From Eubacteriales Family XIII. Incertae Sedis bacterium (lineage in GTDB: Bacteria > Bacillota > Clostridia > Peptostreptococcales > Anaerovoracaceae), in the NCBI GenBank assembly GCA_031277015.1, contig JAISLZ010000053.1:1-54054 (forward strand): a stretch of 54,054 nucleotides of DNA, given 5' to 3'. The notes under the pieces were generated by a model, which searched no databases, was not told the DNA's origin, and saw only the letters and a program-made list of their open reading frames with translations. Made by a program: the position numbers and the translations under genes. This document shows positions 7,635 to 16,492 of this stretch, in pieces (positions within the stretch are counted from its first letter, which is position 1; each line of letters starts with the position of its first letter).

Positions 7635-10600
7635 TAAATATAGCGAGACAGTATATGATCGACCCAAGACGACAGAAGGAGCTAAACAGGCAGATATCAG
7701 AGCTAGCCGCCTCGTATACGCCTGAATGGATATTTGACCCGACCGATCCGGATATCGGATCGGTGATCGCCATGCTGTTCTCTGAGCAGATGGAGGGCAG
7801 TATCGACCGCTTCGGTCAGGTGATAGAGAAGTATCGGGTAGAGCTCGTAAATCTCTTGAATATCGGGCTACTTCCCGCATATCCGTCCAAGGGTGTCTGC
7901 GTGCTGAGCCCCTTGCAGGAAACCATTTCGGGGGTCGATGTGCCGGTCGGTACGAAACTGTTCGGAGACAATCCGCTCGCCGGGGACGCGGTCGTCTTCG
8001 AGACCCAGTCGCCGCTTCATGTGACGAGTTCGCAGATAAGGGACATCATAGAGGTTTCGGGGACCTTCGGTCGTATTGTGCCTCTGCGTGGAGATGCTTC
8101 CGAAGTTGTACCGACGGGCGTCCCCGTCCCCACGATCTCTACGAATGATGAAACGGAACCCGCAAATACGGATATCTATCTGTTTGGTTTTGATGAAAAA
8201 GGTATCGAAAACCATTCCCTCATCCTCTATCACGAGAACGCCTTTGATGTGCCCTCTCATACCAACGTCCTGCTTGAATTTTTTTCGCCTACCGGCGCGT
8301 CGCTTGCCGGCGTCCTAACCAGAGAAGGCGCATATCGTTTCAGGTATTACGACGGTCAGGAATTTGTTGATTACGACGAGGTGACGGCGTCGGACGGGAT
8401 TATCTCCCTGCGCCGTGACGGTGACTCCCAGAAGCTTTTATTGCCGAACGGTCGACTTTGCGATGCGCTGCGTATTGACGCGGCGCGTCCCGTGAATGAG
8501 AGCTTCGATATAGGTAATATGCGTATCCATTCGTATGCCCATGACGCTCCCGCCGATTTCATAAACAATAACGACAATGATCTGCCTGTGGAAGAATGTA
8601 TGCCATTCGGTGAAACGGCGTCCCTGTTTGACGATTGTTACATCGGTTGCGACAATATCTTCTCCCATGACGGGGCGGAGGTAACGCTGCGTTTTTCGCT
8701 CGCTTTCCGCGAAAAATTGGTCACGTTCACCCCCCAGCAGGAGGATGAGTCACTGAAGGTAGTCAAGCGGAAGCCCAGACGGATACTTTTCACCACCGCC
8801 CATACGCACGTTGACCGTATCGTGGTCGAATATTTTAACGGATCGGGATGGCGCAGACTTACTAGCGATTCGGGATGGGCCCAGGTCTTCGATGGAAGCG
8901 TGGCCGGAGATATCGAATTGACGTTTATCAACCCCGATTCATGGGAGCCGTTCAGCATAGGCGCCCATACCGGACGGTGTATAAGGCTGCGTATAGAGAG
9001 TGCGGCCAACTGTTATCTCCAGCCCTGTATACACCATATGCCCGTTATCAGCGGATTCACGATTTCCTATCGATACGTGGAAAACAAGAAGATCCCGGCC
9101 TATACTGAACGTATCAGCGGTACAGACAGAACGGAGCTTACATCCGCTTTGCTGCGCGGGGAAACGATATGCGCTTTCAAACCGATCAAATATACGCAAA
9201 ACGCCCTCTACCTGGGCTTCGACAAAAGGATCGAGGGGCTTCCGCTCAACATCTACTTAGGTATACGCGACAAGGTCGGCGGAAAAAAACCGGTTTTCAG
9301 GTTCGAGTATTCCACGGGCAGGGGTTTCAGCCCCATGCGTGTCGTTGACGAGACCTACGGATTTACCAAAAGCGGGGTCGTCATGGCGGAACTCGGAGAG
9401 GATATGGCTAGATACGAGGTGGAGGGGCTCGCGCGATATTGGGTGCGTGCCGTAGATGTCGACGGAGTATTTGACGATGCGGACAGGCCGCGCCCCGTCA
9501 TCACTGATATACTGCCGAACGCCGTCATGGTGCGCAATGAGCGGACGATGGAGGAAGAAGAATATTATATAGATGAAGCCGCGCCGAATATGGCCTTCCC
9601 CCTGCCCGCCGAAAACATTCTGCAGGCTGATGTCTTTGTCAATGAGAGCAATCTTCCGCGCGCCACCATGCAGAGCATGATAGAAATGGCGCCGGGGGAA
9701 GTCCGGGTTCATTATGACCGGCGTGGGGATATTAGTCAGTTCTACGTTTTATGGCATGAAGTGGAAAACTTTGACTCATCCACGCCATCCGACAGGCATT
9801 ATGTGATTGACCGCCTACACAACGCCATCATCTTCGGGGATGGAGTGAACGTGCGGATACCGGCGGCCTCTCCGGACCCCGCCTTTACGGTCAGGATCAA
9901 ACGATGCGACGGTGCGACCGGCAATCTCCCGGTGGGCGCGATCTCCAATATGATGGATCGGTTGCTCTATATTGGGGATGTCTACAATCCGCTTCCGGCG
10001 AGCGGAGGGAGAGATATGGAGAGTGTGTACGCCGCCGTGGAGCGTGGCGCGGGTATCCTCAACTCAGGTGGACGTCTCGTAAGCGAAGCGGATTATGTGC
10101 GCGAGGCAGAGAACTTCTCCGACATGATCGGACGGGCCGCCTGCCTGATAGACGAGGACGGTAGCGTAGGAGACACTCGCAGAGTCAAGGTAGTTTTGCT
10201 CATGCGAGACTATGCAGCGGGTTCATGGTCGTTCGATAACATCGCCGAGCGCCTCAAGGCCGATATACTGCGCAAATGCGAAGCGACGCTCATGCCCGAG
10301 CATATCGAGATATCGAAACCGTTGTTCGTTGCCATCCACATAGATGTTTGGGCGCATACGGAGAACATGAAGCGTAGGTTTGAAATATCCGCGTTTATTC
10401 GTGAGCGTATAGCGGAACGTATTGAACCCCTGCCGGTACGGGATGAGTATGGCGCGGTGAGCGGAGGCTGGCGAATCGGTGAATTGCCGACGCCGGAGCA
10501 GATCGACATCATGCTGCACGGTATACGCGTGAATGCCACAATCCGGCGCTTTACAGCTACCGTATCCTATGCCGACGACCATGGAGAGCATACCTGTGAA

Positions 10601-10669
10601 CTTGGCATGCTGAGTAGGCAGCAGTTTATGATCGGTGTCAACGGGCGGCACAAGGTGCATTTCCTGTAG
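7631..10669 (+). CDS. CIS baseplate J-like protein, large (gp6/gp47-like wedge)
   Basis: A 1012-residue baseplate wedge protein. The N-terminus (ELNRQISELAASYTPEWIFDPTDPDIGSVIAMLFSEQMEG) and 'LLNIGLLPAYPSKGVCVL' match the opening of large J-like wedge proteins of CIS and of gp6-type proteins; the C-terminal third (LVSEADYVREAENFSDMIGRAACLIDED, then PEHIEISKPLFVAIHIDVW) is the Baseplate_J core. The middle is beta-rich insertion. The start overlaps the gp25-like gene. Length is like Afp11. It pairs with the shorter J-like gene that follows; in known systems two such proteins form the wedge heterotrimer. Confidence 0.88.
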   Translation: MINIARQYMIDPRRQKELNRQISELAASYTPEWIFDPTDPDIGSVIAMLFSEQMEGSIDRFGQVIEKYRVELVNLLNIGLLPAYPSKGVCVLSPLQETISGVDVPVGTKLFGDNPLAGDAVVFETQSPLHVTSSQIRDIIEVSGTFGRIVPLRGDASEVVPTGVPVPTISTNDETEPANTDIYLFGFDEKGIENHSLILYHENAFDVPSHTNVLLEFFSPTGASLAGVLTREGAYRFRYYDGQEFVDYDEVTASDGIISLRRDGDSQKLLLPNGRLCDALRIDAARPVNESFDIGNMRIHSYAHDAPADFINNNDNDLPVEECMPFGETASLFDDCYIGCDNIFSHDGAEVTLRFSLAFREKLVTFTPQQEDESLKVVKRKPRRILFTTAHTHVDRIVVEYFNGSGWRRLTSDSGWAQVFDGSVAGDIELTFINPDSWEPFSIGAHTGRCIRLRIESAANCYLQPCIHHMPVISGFTISYRYVENKKIPAYTERISGTDRTELTSALLRGETICAFKPIKYTQNALYLGFDKRIEGLPLNIYLGIRDKVGGKKPVFRFEYSTGRGFSPMRVVDETYGFTKSGVVMAELGEDMARYEVEGLARYWVRAVDVDGVFDDADRPRPVITDILPNAVMVRNERTMEEEEYYIDEAAPNMAFPLPAENILQADVFVNESNLPRATMQSMIEMAPGEVRVHYDRRGDISQFYVLWHEVENFDSSTPSDRHYVIDRLHNAIIFGDGVNVRIPAASPDPAFTVRIKRCDGATGNLPVGAISNMMDRLLYIGDVYNPLPASGGRDMESVYAAVERGAGILNSGGRLVSEADYVREAENFSDMIGRAACLIDEDGSVGDTRRVKVVLLMRDYAAGSWSFDNIAERLKADILRKCEATLMPEHIEISKPLFVAIHIDVWAHTENMKRRFEISAFIRERIAERIEPLPVRDEYGAVSGGWRIGELPTPEQIDIMLHGIRVNATIRRFTATVSYADDHGEHTCELGMLSRQQFMIGVNGRHKVHFL

Positions 10670-10686
10670 GGTAAAAGGAGAGATCA

Positions 10687-12783
10687 TTGTTAGACAGTAT
10701 CAACCTTTCTGATAAGACATATGAGGAAATCTTGTCAGAAGCTATCGAAAAAATTCCGATGTACACAAAGGAATGGACCAATTTCAATGTGTCCGATCCC
10801 GGCATCACCATTCTTCAAAATCTCTCCATGTTTACCGCTCTCATGCGTGAGAAGATTAACGATGTACCGGAGTCCGTGCGTTTCGGCCTGCTCAGCATGC
10901 TGGGTTTCACGTCTGGCGAATATGAAGCTTCGGAGGTATTCCTTTCCGCGTCCGTATCCGATTCTGAAATGTCCTTTCCCCTGGGTGAAAAATTCATGGC
11001 TGAGGATATCTGTTTTGAAGCGGATGGGGCCGTCACCCTGGGTTCGTGGGGTGTCAACGGCCTATACTGCGAAAATGACGGTGTTATAAGGGACATCACC
11101 TATCTGCGGGATGGGGCGCTCAGGTCGAGCGCCGCCGTATTCGGCGCGCCCGCTACCGTCGGTGCCAGATTCTATGTGCTCTTTGACGATATACCAGGCG
11201 ATCGCGATTCGCTTGTTCTGCTCATCCGCATCATGGGGGACGAGAGCCGCAACGCGTTCGGTGACTCGGATCTGTCTCTTGTGGAATTGAAGTGGCAACT
11301 ATTCTCGAAGGACGGTTGGATGGATGTTGAAGCTACCGACGAGACACGTGGTTTTCTCAGAAGCGGCCTAGTCAAGCTGTCATTGGGTGCATCGGAGAAA
11401 GCGCTATGTTCGGTTGGGGGAGGGCAGGGGTATGCCCTTCGCTGTATACTCAAGTCGGGTCAGTACGATATTTCCCCTCGTCTTCATTCAATTACCGCCA
11501 ACGTATTCGAGGCGCGCCAGAAAGACAGCAAGGTGACGATGACCTCCCTGCCGGGGAAAGATACGGTCATATACAGCAACCGGGTCGGTATAAACGGATA
11601 TTATACGGTCTTTTGCGATGAGGAGGGCGCGGGCAACTACCGCAAATATACCCCGTATGATGGGAGCGGAGGACAGGGGCGGTTTTATGAAGTGGAGCAA
11701 GGGCCTACCGGCATACGGATAAACTTCCAGTCAAAGCGGTTCGCTTTCGGGCCGGCTTCGCGTGAGGACGCGGTGCGCGTAGTCGGTTGTGAGTTGGCCG
11801 CCGCCGAACATCTGCTGCTCGGGAGGCTCATGGGATATGACGGACAGGTGCTGCGCGCGCACGGGTTTGGGCATATACTGCCGAATGAACTTTGCGTCTT
11901 GGCCGAAGGTAAGGATACTGGCGGAGTGCCGTTTTACCGTTTCGTGCGCCCCGGCGGTACAGATGAACGGGGGTTTTGCTACCGCGTCATGTCGGATACA
12001 TCGGAGATTCAGGTCATGAGCCCCGGTGATATGGAAGGATATATGCTACATATCGCATCCTGCGCGGTGACGGAAGGCGCCCGCGGTGATGTTCGTGCGC
12101 GGACGGCCTTTATCCCCAAATTCCTGTCTGCAGAAGGCGTGGAGCCATTGCCTCGCATCACAAACGCGCTGGAGAGCAGGGGCGGTGCGGCGAAGGAGAG
12201 CGCGGAACAGCTCCGTTTTCGTTTTCTGACGGATCTCAGGGAACCTACTGTAGCCGTCACGCTTGACGACTACGAGTATATAGTGAAGAATACACCGGGA
12301 TTGTGTATACACAAGGTCAAGGCGGTGGCGGATCCTGGAGGCAATCTCATCCGGATCGCCGTCAAGCCCTACGGAGAGGAGAAGATGCCGGCGCTCTTGC
12401 CGCTATATGCGAACATCATCAAAGATCATATAGATCAAAGACGGATGATCGGGACGCGGATCGAACTGGTTTCGCCCGTGTACATCCCCGTGGACGTGCG
12501 CGCGATTATCTACGTGAAGGGATATTACGATAACATTAAAGAGCTTATTGAATCGTATCTCAGGGGCGAGCTTGACGGAGTGACAGGCGGGATGCCGTTC
12601 GGCGCCACGATCTCTTACAACCGCATATACAAGGGTCTGGAAGCGCTCGAGTGTGTTGAGACCTTGTATGAGTTTGCGATTGCGCCGAGGGACTGGAAAT
12701 CCGCCAAACCGGATGGTCCGGATATCATACTGAACGATGGCGCTCTGTGCTATCCGGGTGATTTTTTGATTGAGATCAGATGA
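10687..12783 (+). CDS. CIS baseplate J-like protein, second paralogue (Afp12-like)
   Basis: A 698-residue second wedge protein. The N-terminus 'DKTYEEILSEAIEKIPMYTKEWTNFNVSDPGITILQNLSMF' is the typical 'PlYtpeWTd.n.sDpGitLlel' opening of gp6-like CIS wedge proteins, and the C-terminus has the J-core marks AKESAEQLRFRFLTDLREP, VTLDDYEYIVKNTPGL and 'YIPVDVRAIIYVKGYYDNIKELIE'. The start is TTG 10687, spaced eight bases from AAAAGGAGAG. The TGA overlaps an ATG at 12780 that I do not take as the next start. Companion of the 1012-residue protein upstream. Confidence 0.9.
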   Translation: MLDSINLSDKTYEEILSEAIEKIPMYTKEWTNFNVSDPGITILQNLSMFTALMREKINDVPESVRFGLLSMLGFTSGEYEASEVFLSASVSDSEMSFPLGEKFMAEDICFEADGAVTLGSWGVNGLYCENDGVIRDITYLRDGALRSSAAVFGAPATVGARFYVLFDDIPGDRDSLVLLIRIMGDESRNAFGDSDLSLVELKWQLFSKDGWMDVEATDETRGFLRSGLVKLSLGASEKALCSVGGGQGYALRCILKSGQYDISPRLHSITANVFEARQKDSKVTMTSLPGKDTVIYSNRVGINGYYTVFCDEEGAGNYRKYTPYDGSGGQGRFYEVEQGPTGIRINFQSKRFAFGPASREDAVRVVGCELAAAEHLLLGRLMGYDGQVLRAHGFGHILPNELCVLAEGKDTGGVPFYRFVRPGGTDERGFCYRVMSDTSEIQVMSPGDMEGYMLHIASCAVTEGARGDVRARTAFIPKFLSAEGVEPLPRITNALESRGGAAKESAEQLRFRFLTDLREPTVAVTLDDYEYIVKNTPGLCIHKVKAVADPGGNLIRIAVKPYGEEKMPALLPLYANIIKDHIDQRRMIGTRIELVSPVYIPVDVRAIIYVKGYYDNIKELIESYLRGELDGVTGGMPFGATISYNRIYKGLEALECVETLYEFAIAPRDWKSAKPDGPDIILNDGALCYPGDFLIEIR

Positions 12784-12790
12784 GGGCAAC

Positions 12791-12809
12791 GCCTCTCCGC
12801 CGGAGGGGC
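12791..12809 (+). other. intergenic hairpin between two baseplate genes
   Basis: GCCTCTCC (791-798), loop GCC, GGAGGGGC (802-809): an eight-pair stem with one G-T pair between the second J-like gene and the gpI-like gene. No T-tract follows, so it is not a classical terminator. It could slow decay, act as a processing site, or tune expression of the gene starting at 12831. Confidence 0.5.
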
Positions 12810-12830
12810 TTGAAATGGAAAGGAACAACG

Positions 12831-13934
12831 ATGGCCTATGAGATAAAAAAATACAGGATCAACAGGTTGCGGCTCGAGAGAGCTTTTTGCGACGGATTTG
12901 AACTGACAGATGAAGGAGCGCTCGTTTCATCGGGTGACGGAAGCGTTGCGTCGGTTTTCTTCACGGCGCTCGACGGAGTTACGGATAGCTGTCCGTGGGG
13001 TCGTTTCCTGTTCGACGCTACGGCCGGCGAGGACACGGTGTTCACAGTGAAAGCTATCGCATCCGATGAACCCACGGTCACATACAACGAAAGATCCGTG
13101 GTCATGGACTCGGTCCTGCGGGATCCGGCTACCCCACTCGCCGACAAGTTTGCGCTTTTCGAACAGGCAGGGAACGTATATACATCCGTCTACAGCGATA
13201 TGTTGTTGCACGGCCTTAATGGGAGGTATCTGTGGATCTGCCTGACAACCCAGGGCAATGAAGCGAGGTTTTCAAACTTTCGCGCCCTTACTCCGGGGGA
13301 CAGGTTCCTGCGCACCTTCCCGGAGGTATATCGAAATACGGGAGCGTTTTTCCATCGCTATATATCCGTGTTTTCTTCCATCTATGGCGATCTGGAGGAG
13401 GAGATAGACCGGGTGTATGAACTGCTTGACCTGGATATGTGTCCCGCGGAGCTTCTGCCCGTATACGCTTCATGGTTTGGGATCACTCCCGACGGGGATT
13501 ACATGGATGAAAAGCGTCTGCGCATTTTTCTGAAGAAAGCATATTCGCTTATTCGCAAGAAAGGCACGAGGGAAGCCATAGAGGAACTCGTCGGCATTTT
13601 CGTGGACGAACCATTCTATATAGTAGAGCACGCCGATGTAATCGGCGGATCGGACCGAGAGACGAAGCGCGCTCTGCAACGCCTGTACGGGGATGACCCG
13701 TACAGCTTTACGCTGCTGATCAAGCGAAAACCGGATGAGAAGCTACAGCTGCGATTGATGCGCCTCATCGAGCAATTCAAGCCGCTTCGAATGAATGTGA
13801 GGATTCTGTTCATTGAGGACAAATCCGCCCTTGACAGTGGCGCCAACCTGGATGTCAACGCGCTTCTGACAAACCCCAAGACGGGCATTTTGGACGAAGG
13901 GATTGCGCTTAACGGTACGGATTATCTGTCCTGA
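12831..13934 (+). CDS. CIS baseplate/tail protein gpI-like
   Basis: A 367-residue protein of the P2 gpI-like tail family. Key region: FLRTFPEVYRNTGAFFHRYISVFSSIYGDLEEEIDRVYELLDLDMCPAELLPVYASWFGI, then 'RLRIFLKKAYSLIRKKGTREAIEELVGIFV', the usual 'lp.lA...gv... ...r..l......ry.krGT..gl...l' pattern. It joins the outer baseplate to fibres or receptor-binding proteins. I choose ATG 12831 (AAAGGAAC upstream, then MAYEIKKYRI) over ATG 12780, because the upstream 51 bases encode a hairpin and a basic, unconserved peptide. No tail-fibre gene follows; the PAAR-like tip does. Confidence 0.85.
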   Translation: MAYEIKKYRINRLRLERAFCDGFELTDEGALVSSGDGSVASVFFTALDGVTDSCPWGRFLFDATAGEDTVFTVKAIASDEPTVTYNERSVVMDSVLRDPATPLADKFALFEQAGNVYTSVYSDMLLHGLNGRYLWICLTTQGNEARFSNFRALTPGDRFLRTFPEVYRNTGAFFHRYISVFSSIYGDLEEEIDRVYELLDLDMCPAELLPVYASWFGITPDGDYMDEKRLRIFLKKAYSLIRKKGTREAIEELVGIFVDEPFYIVEHADVIGGSDRETKRALQRLYGDDPYSFTLLIKRKPDEKLQLRLMRLIEQFKPLRMNVRILFIEDKSALDSGANLDVNALLTNPKTGILDEGIALNGTDYLS

Positions 13935-13951
13935 TAAGGAGGAGAGTTATT

Positions 13952-14338
13952 ATGGCAATATGCGTGTGCGCCGGAGCCGGTCTATTCTGCCCGTTCGGTA
14001 CTACGCCTTCCACACTGATGGTGACGTCCAACATGAAGGTTCTGACATCCTCGCCGGCGGCTACGATCATGGACAAGAACCCGATCGTGAATATTCCGCC
14101 CTTCGGAATGTGCACCTCGCTTGCGAATCCGACCGTAGCTTCCGCTACGGCCGCTGCTCTCGGAGTGCTCACTCCGATGCCGTGTATACCGAACACCGTT
14201 GCGCCTTGGGTTCCGGGCAGTCCCAAGGTCCTAGTCGGCGCATACCCCGCTTTGTCCAACACGTCCAAGCTGATGTGTGCTTATGGGGGAGCGATTTCGG
14301 TCACGGCTCCGGGACAGGCAAAGACGCTCGTGCCGTAA
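13952..14338 (+). CDS. PAAR-like spike-tip protein (DUF4280 type)
   Basis: A 128-residue protein made of small residues, Pro, Gly and Cys, with MAICVCAGAGLFCPFGTTPSTLMVT, 'IPPFGMCTSLANPTVASATAAALGVLTPMPCIP' and PWVPGSPKVLVG. This is the DUF4280/PAAR-like pattern: a cone that caps the spike and often carries toxins; here there is no C-terminal effector extension. Conserved Cys residues may bind a metal at the tip. ATG 13952 follows a strong TAAGGAGGAG. It is the last injection-system gene in this direction; 86 bases separate it from the STAS gene, and that gap contains a promoter. Confidence 0.88.
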   Translation: MAICVCAGAGLFCPFGTTPSTLMVTSNMKVLTSSPAATIMDKNPIVNIPPFGMCTSLANPTVASATAAALGVLTPMPCIPNTVAPWVPGSPKVLVGAYPALSNTSKLMCAYGGAISVTAPGQAKTLVP

Positions 14339-14387
14339 GTTTTTGTTGAAGATTTACCTGTTTGCTTCGTCAACCGAGGTGAGGAGG

Positions 14388-14396
14388 TGATATAAT
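14388..14396 (+). promoter_or_regulatory. extended -10 promoter of the partner-switching module
   Basis: TGATATAAT: a TGn followed by a perfect TATAAT at 14391-14396, 27 bases before the STAS start. No good -35 is present (TCGTCA/CGTCAA at the right distance), as is common with extended -10 sites. It implies that the STAS-MATE-GNAT-SpoIIE genes can be transcribed separately from the injection cluster. Confidence 0.6.
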
Positions 14397-14423
14397 ATTT
14401 CGATATCATATGGAGGGCAAGGG

Positions 14424-14723
14424 ATGGAAATCAATATGAGAAAAAATGCCGGCGAGCAGATCATCGCTATCAAGGGTAGGCTTGATACGCTCACAGCTCC
14501 TGATTTGCAGCCGGCGCTTATAAGCGCGGTAAAGGCATACAAGAGAGTCGTTCTGGATTGCGGCGAGCTTGAGTACGTCAGTAGCGCCGGCCTGAGGGTG
14601 CTACTCATGGCTGAAAAGTCGGCGAAGGCCGGCAAATCCGATCTTATCATCAAGAATGTTTCTTCAGAGATCAAGGAGATTTTTGATATGACCGGGTTTT
14701 CAGACATTCTCACGATCGAATGA
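14424..14723 (+). CDS. STAS-domain anti-sigma-factor-antagonist-like protein
   Basis: A 99-residue single STAS domain of the SpoIIAA/RsbV type. It starts with a beta-strand/turn (QIIAIKGRLDTLTAPDL), then 'RVVLDCGELEYVSSAGLRVLLMA' with the phosphorylatable Ser at 53 or 54 in the SSAGL loop, and ends with a typical helix-strand (SEIKEIFDMTGFSDILTI). Known members are phosphorylated by an RsbW-like kinase and dephosphorylated by a SpoIIE/RsbU phosphatase; both activities are encoded in the next genes. RBS GGAGGG precedes ATG 14424. The stop overlaps the next start (ATGA), so it is translated with the membrane kinase fusion. No sigma factor lies nearby, so the switched partner is unknown. Confidence 0.92.
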   Translation: MEINMRKNAGEQIIAIKGRLDTLTAPDLQPALISAVKAYKRVVLDCGELEYVSSAGLRVLLMAEKSAKAGKSDLIIKNVSSEIKEIFDMTGFSDILTIE

Positions 14724-16483
14724 CTTCGCGGCTCTCTGACATAGTCGATAACAGCGCTTTCTTTGAGACGCTCTACCGCAAACACTCGTTTTTGAATGTC
14801 GTTTCTCTGATTCTCTCGGTCATAGGTCCACTTGTCTGCACTATCCTCATCGGCAAGAAATACGGTGCGGCAGGTCTTTCCGCGGTTGCGGTCTGTTCGC
14901 CGTTGTTTTTTCTCGGCGCGTTTCTCGGTACGATTTTGTCCGGAGGCGGCAATGTGCTCGTATCTCAGGCCGTTGCCAGGCGTGAAGACACAGAGGCCAA
15001 CCGCATTTATAGCGCGACATGGATACTCGGCGTATGCGGCGGCGTGGCGATCTTCTCCTTGCTTCTGCTCTTTGAAGATCAGGTTATGCTGTTCCTCTCG
15101 GCGGGGCAAAGGCTGGATATTATGGGATATTACAGATGGATGTTGGTCATGGCGTTTCTTACCATACTGCAATGGATCCCGCTAAATTTCTGCCGGCTCG
15201 CCGGTAGGCCGAATGTCGGCCCGCTCATGACGGGTATCATGGCCGTCTGCACGGTAGCCTTTGCTCTCAAATTCGCGGATACCATGGGTCTTGCGGGGGT
15301 AGCTTTCGGCCAGGCGCTGGCCTGTCTGTGCAGCCTCCTCATCGCCGTTATCCTCATGCATGGCGGGCTCCTCAGATTTCGTTTCACCAAGCGGCTCCGG
15401 ATCCGCGCGATACTTGCGAATGGCAGTCCTTTCGGGATGGAGCGACTCTACATGATGATCAGCATATACATTATGAACATCATATTCCATCTGTCCGGCG
15501 GCCACATAGCTCTCGCCGTATACGGCGTCATCCAAACGCTCCATCGCTTTATGACGGCCTTCATCAGCGGTGCCGCACAGACGATCCTTCCCGTCGCCGG
15601 AATGCTGAACGCCGAAAGGGACGTGGTGAGCCTTGGCAAATTTCTGAAGCATGCTGCCATTTCGGGTAATGTGATCGTCGTAGCCGCATCTGTCATGCTC
15701 ATCGCTTTTCGTGGCCATCTTGCGGCCCTGTTCGGACTCACCGGCAACGCGGACACCGCCCTGTTCCGGTACGCAATAGTGTTCTACGCGGCCTACGCGG
15801 TCATCCTGCAAAACACGACGGTCTTTGCCGCGTGGTTCAACGCCTCCGGACGGCTCAAGTTTGCAAATCTACTTCTGTTCTTGCAAGAGTTGTTCCTTCT
15901 CTGTTTGCTCGCCGTTCTCTTTGGCGCCTTTTTCGGAGCGCGCACGGTATGGGTATCGTTTCCCGTTTCGGGCGCCCTGTCGATACTGGCTCTCGTGATC
16001 ATCTTATTTGTCATACGGCGGCGCAACAAGCGGCTCGTCTACCCATTCCTGCTTGACCCGTCTGCCGTTCTCGCGGGCAACGACTTGTCGTTCTCCGTCT
16101 CGAACGATCTCGCGGATGCATCTAAGGCGTCGGAACGGATCAGCGTATTTTGCGAGGATAGCGGTCTGACAAAGAAACAGACGATGCTCATCTCGCTGTC
16201 CGTCGAGGAATTTATCATCCTCATCATAAACAACAACGACAGCGCGAGCTCGCTCGGCATCTCATGCCGGCTGACTCTCGGCAAAGACGATATCACGATG
16301 CGCATCCGTAGCAGGGGCCGCATGTTCGATCCGCTTGCCTACTACAAAGAGCATATATCGGGTGATATCGAACGTAGCGTAGAAGTCATCGGTTTGAAAT
16401 ACATCGGGGAAAACGCGAAAGTTATAGATTATAGGGAAACGTTCGGCGTGAACAATCTGCTGATAACCATTGGAAGGAATTAA
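14720..16483 (+). CDS. MATE-type membrane protein fused to a C-terminal RsbW-like ATPase/kinase domain
   Basis: A 587-residue fusion. Residues 1-435 show about twelve hydrophobic segments with MATE-family features: paired halves, 'GPLVCTILIGKKYGAAGLSAVAVCSP', GGGNVLVSQAVARRED, 'FCRLAGRPNVG' and 'NASGRLKFANLLL'. Residues 440-587 are soluble and resemble an anti-sigma serine kinase: 'LISLSVEEFIILIINNND' near 492-509 (N-box with Glu and Asn), a strand 'DITMRIRSRGRMFDPL' near 531-546 resembling the usual DDG-x-PFDPL motif with the acidic residues replaced, and 'VEVIGLKYIGENAKVIDYRETFGVNNLLITIG', the G2-like end. The domain probably phosphorylates or binds the STAS protein encoded just upstream. 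Transport may drive signalling or the MATE part may be a membrane sensor; the replaced acidic pair leaves catalysis open. Confidence 0.85.
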   Translation: MTSRLSDIVDNSAFFETLYRKHSFLNVVSLILSVIGPLVCTILIGKKYGAAGLSAVAVCSPLFFLGAFLGTILSGGGNVLVSQAVARREDTEANRIYSATWILGVCGGVAIFSLLLLFEDQVMLFLSAGQRLDIMGYYRWMLVMAFLTILQWIPLNFCRLAGRPNVGPLMTGIMAVCTVAFALKFADTMGLAGVAFGQALACLCSLLIAVILMHGGLLRFRFTKRLRIRAILANGSPFGMERLYMMISIYIMNIIFHLSGGHIALAVYGVIQTLHRFMTAFISGAAQTILPVAGMLNAERDVVSLGKFLKHAAISGNVIVVAASVMLIAFRGHLAALFGLTGNADTALFRYAIVFYAAYAVILQNTTVFAAWFNASGRLKFANLLLFLQELFLLCLLAVLFGAFFGARTVWVSFPVSGALSILALVIILFVIRRRNKRLVYPFLLDPSAVLAGNDLSFSVSNDLADASKASERISVFCEDSGLTKKQTMLISLSVEEFIILIINNNDSASSLGISCRLTLGKDDITMRIRSRGRMFDPLAYYKEHISGDIERSVEVIGLKYIGENAKVIDYRETFGVNNLLITIGRN

Positions 16484-16492
16484 GTGTGAAAA

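Noticed and set aside
1-14338. Complete prophage
   Set aside because: No integrase, terminase, portal, capsid, holin or attachment repeats are visible, and the baseplate genes follow the CIS layout; genes left of the window could still change this.
14354-15172. 272-residue minus-strand frame over the STAS and MATE genes
   Set aside because: The plus-strand proteins are unmistakable, and the antisense product shows no known motif or ribosome site.
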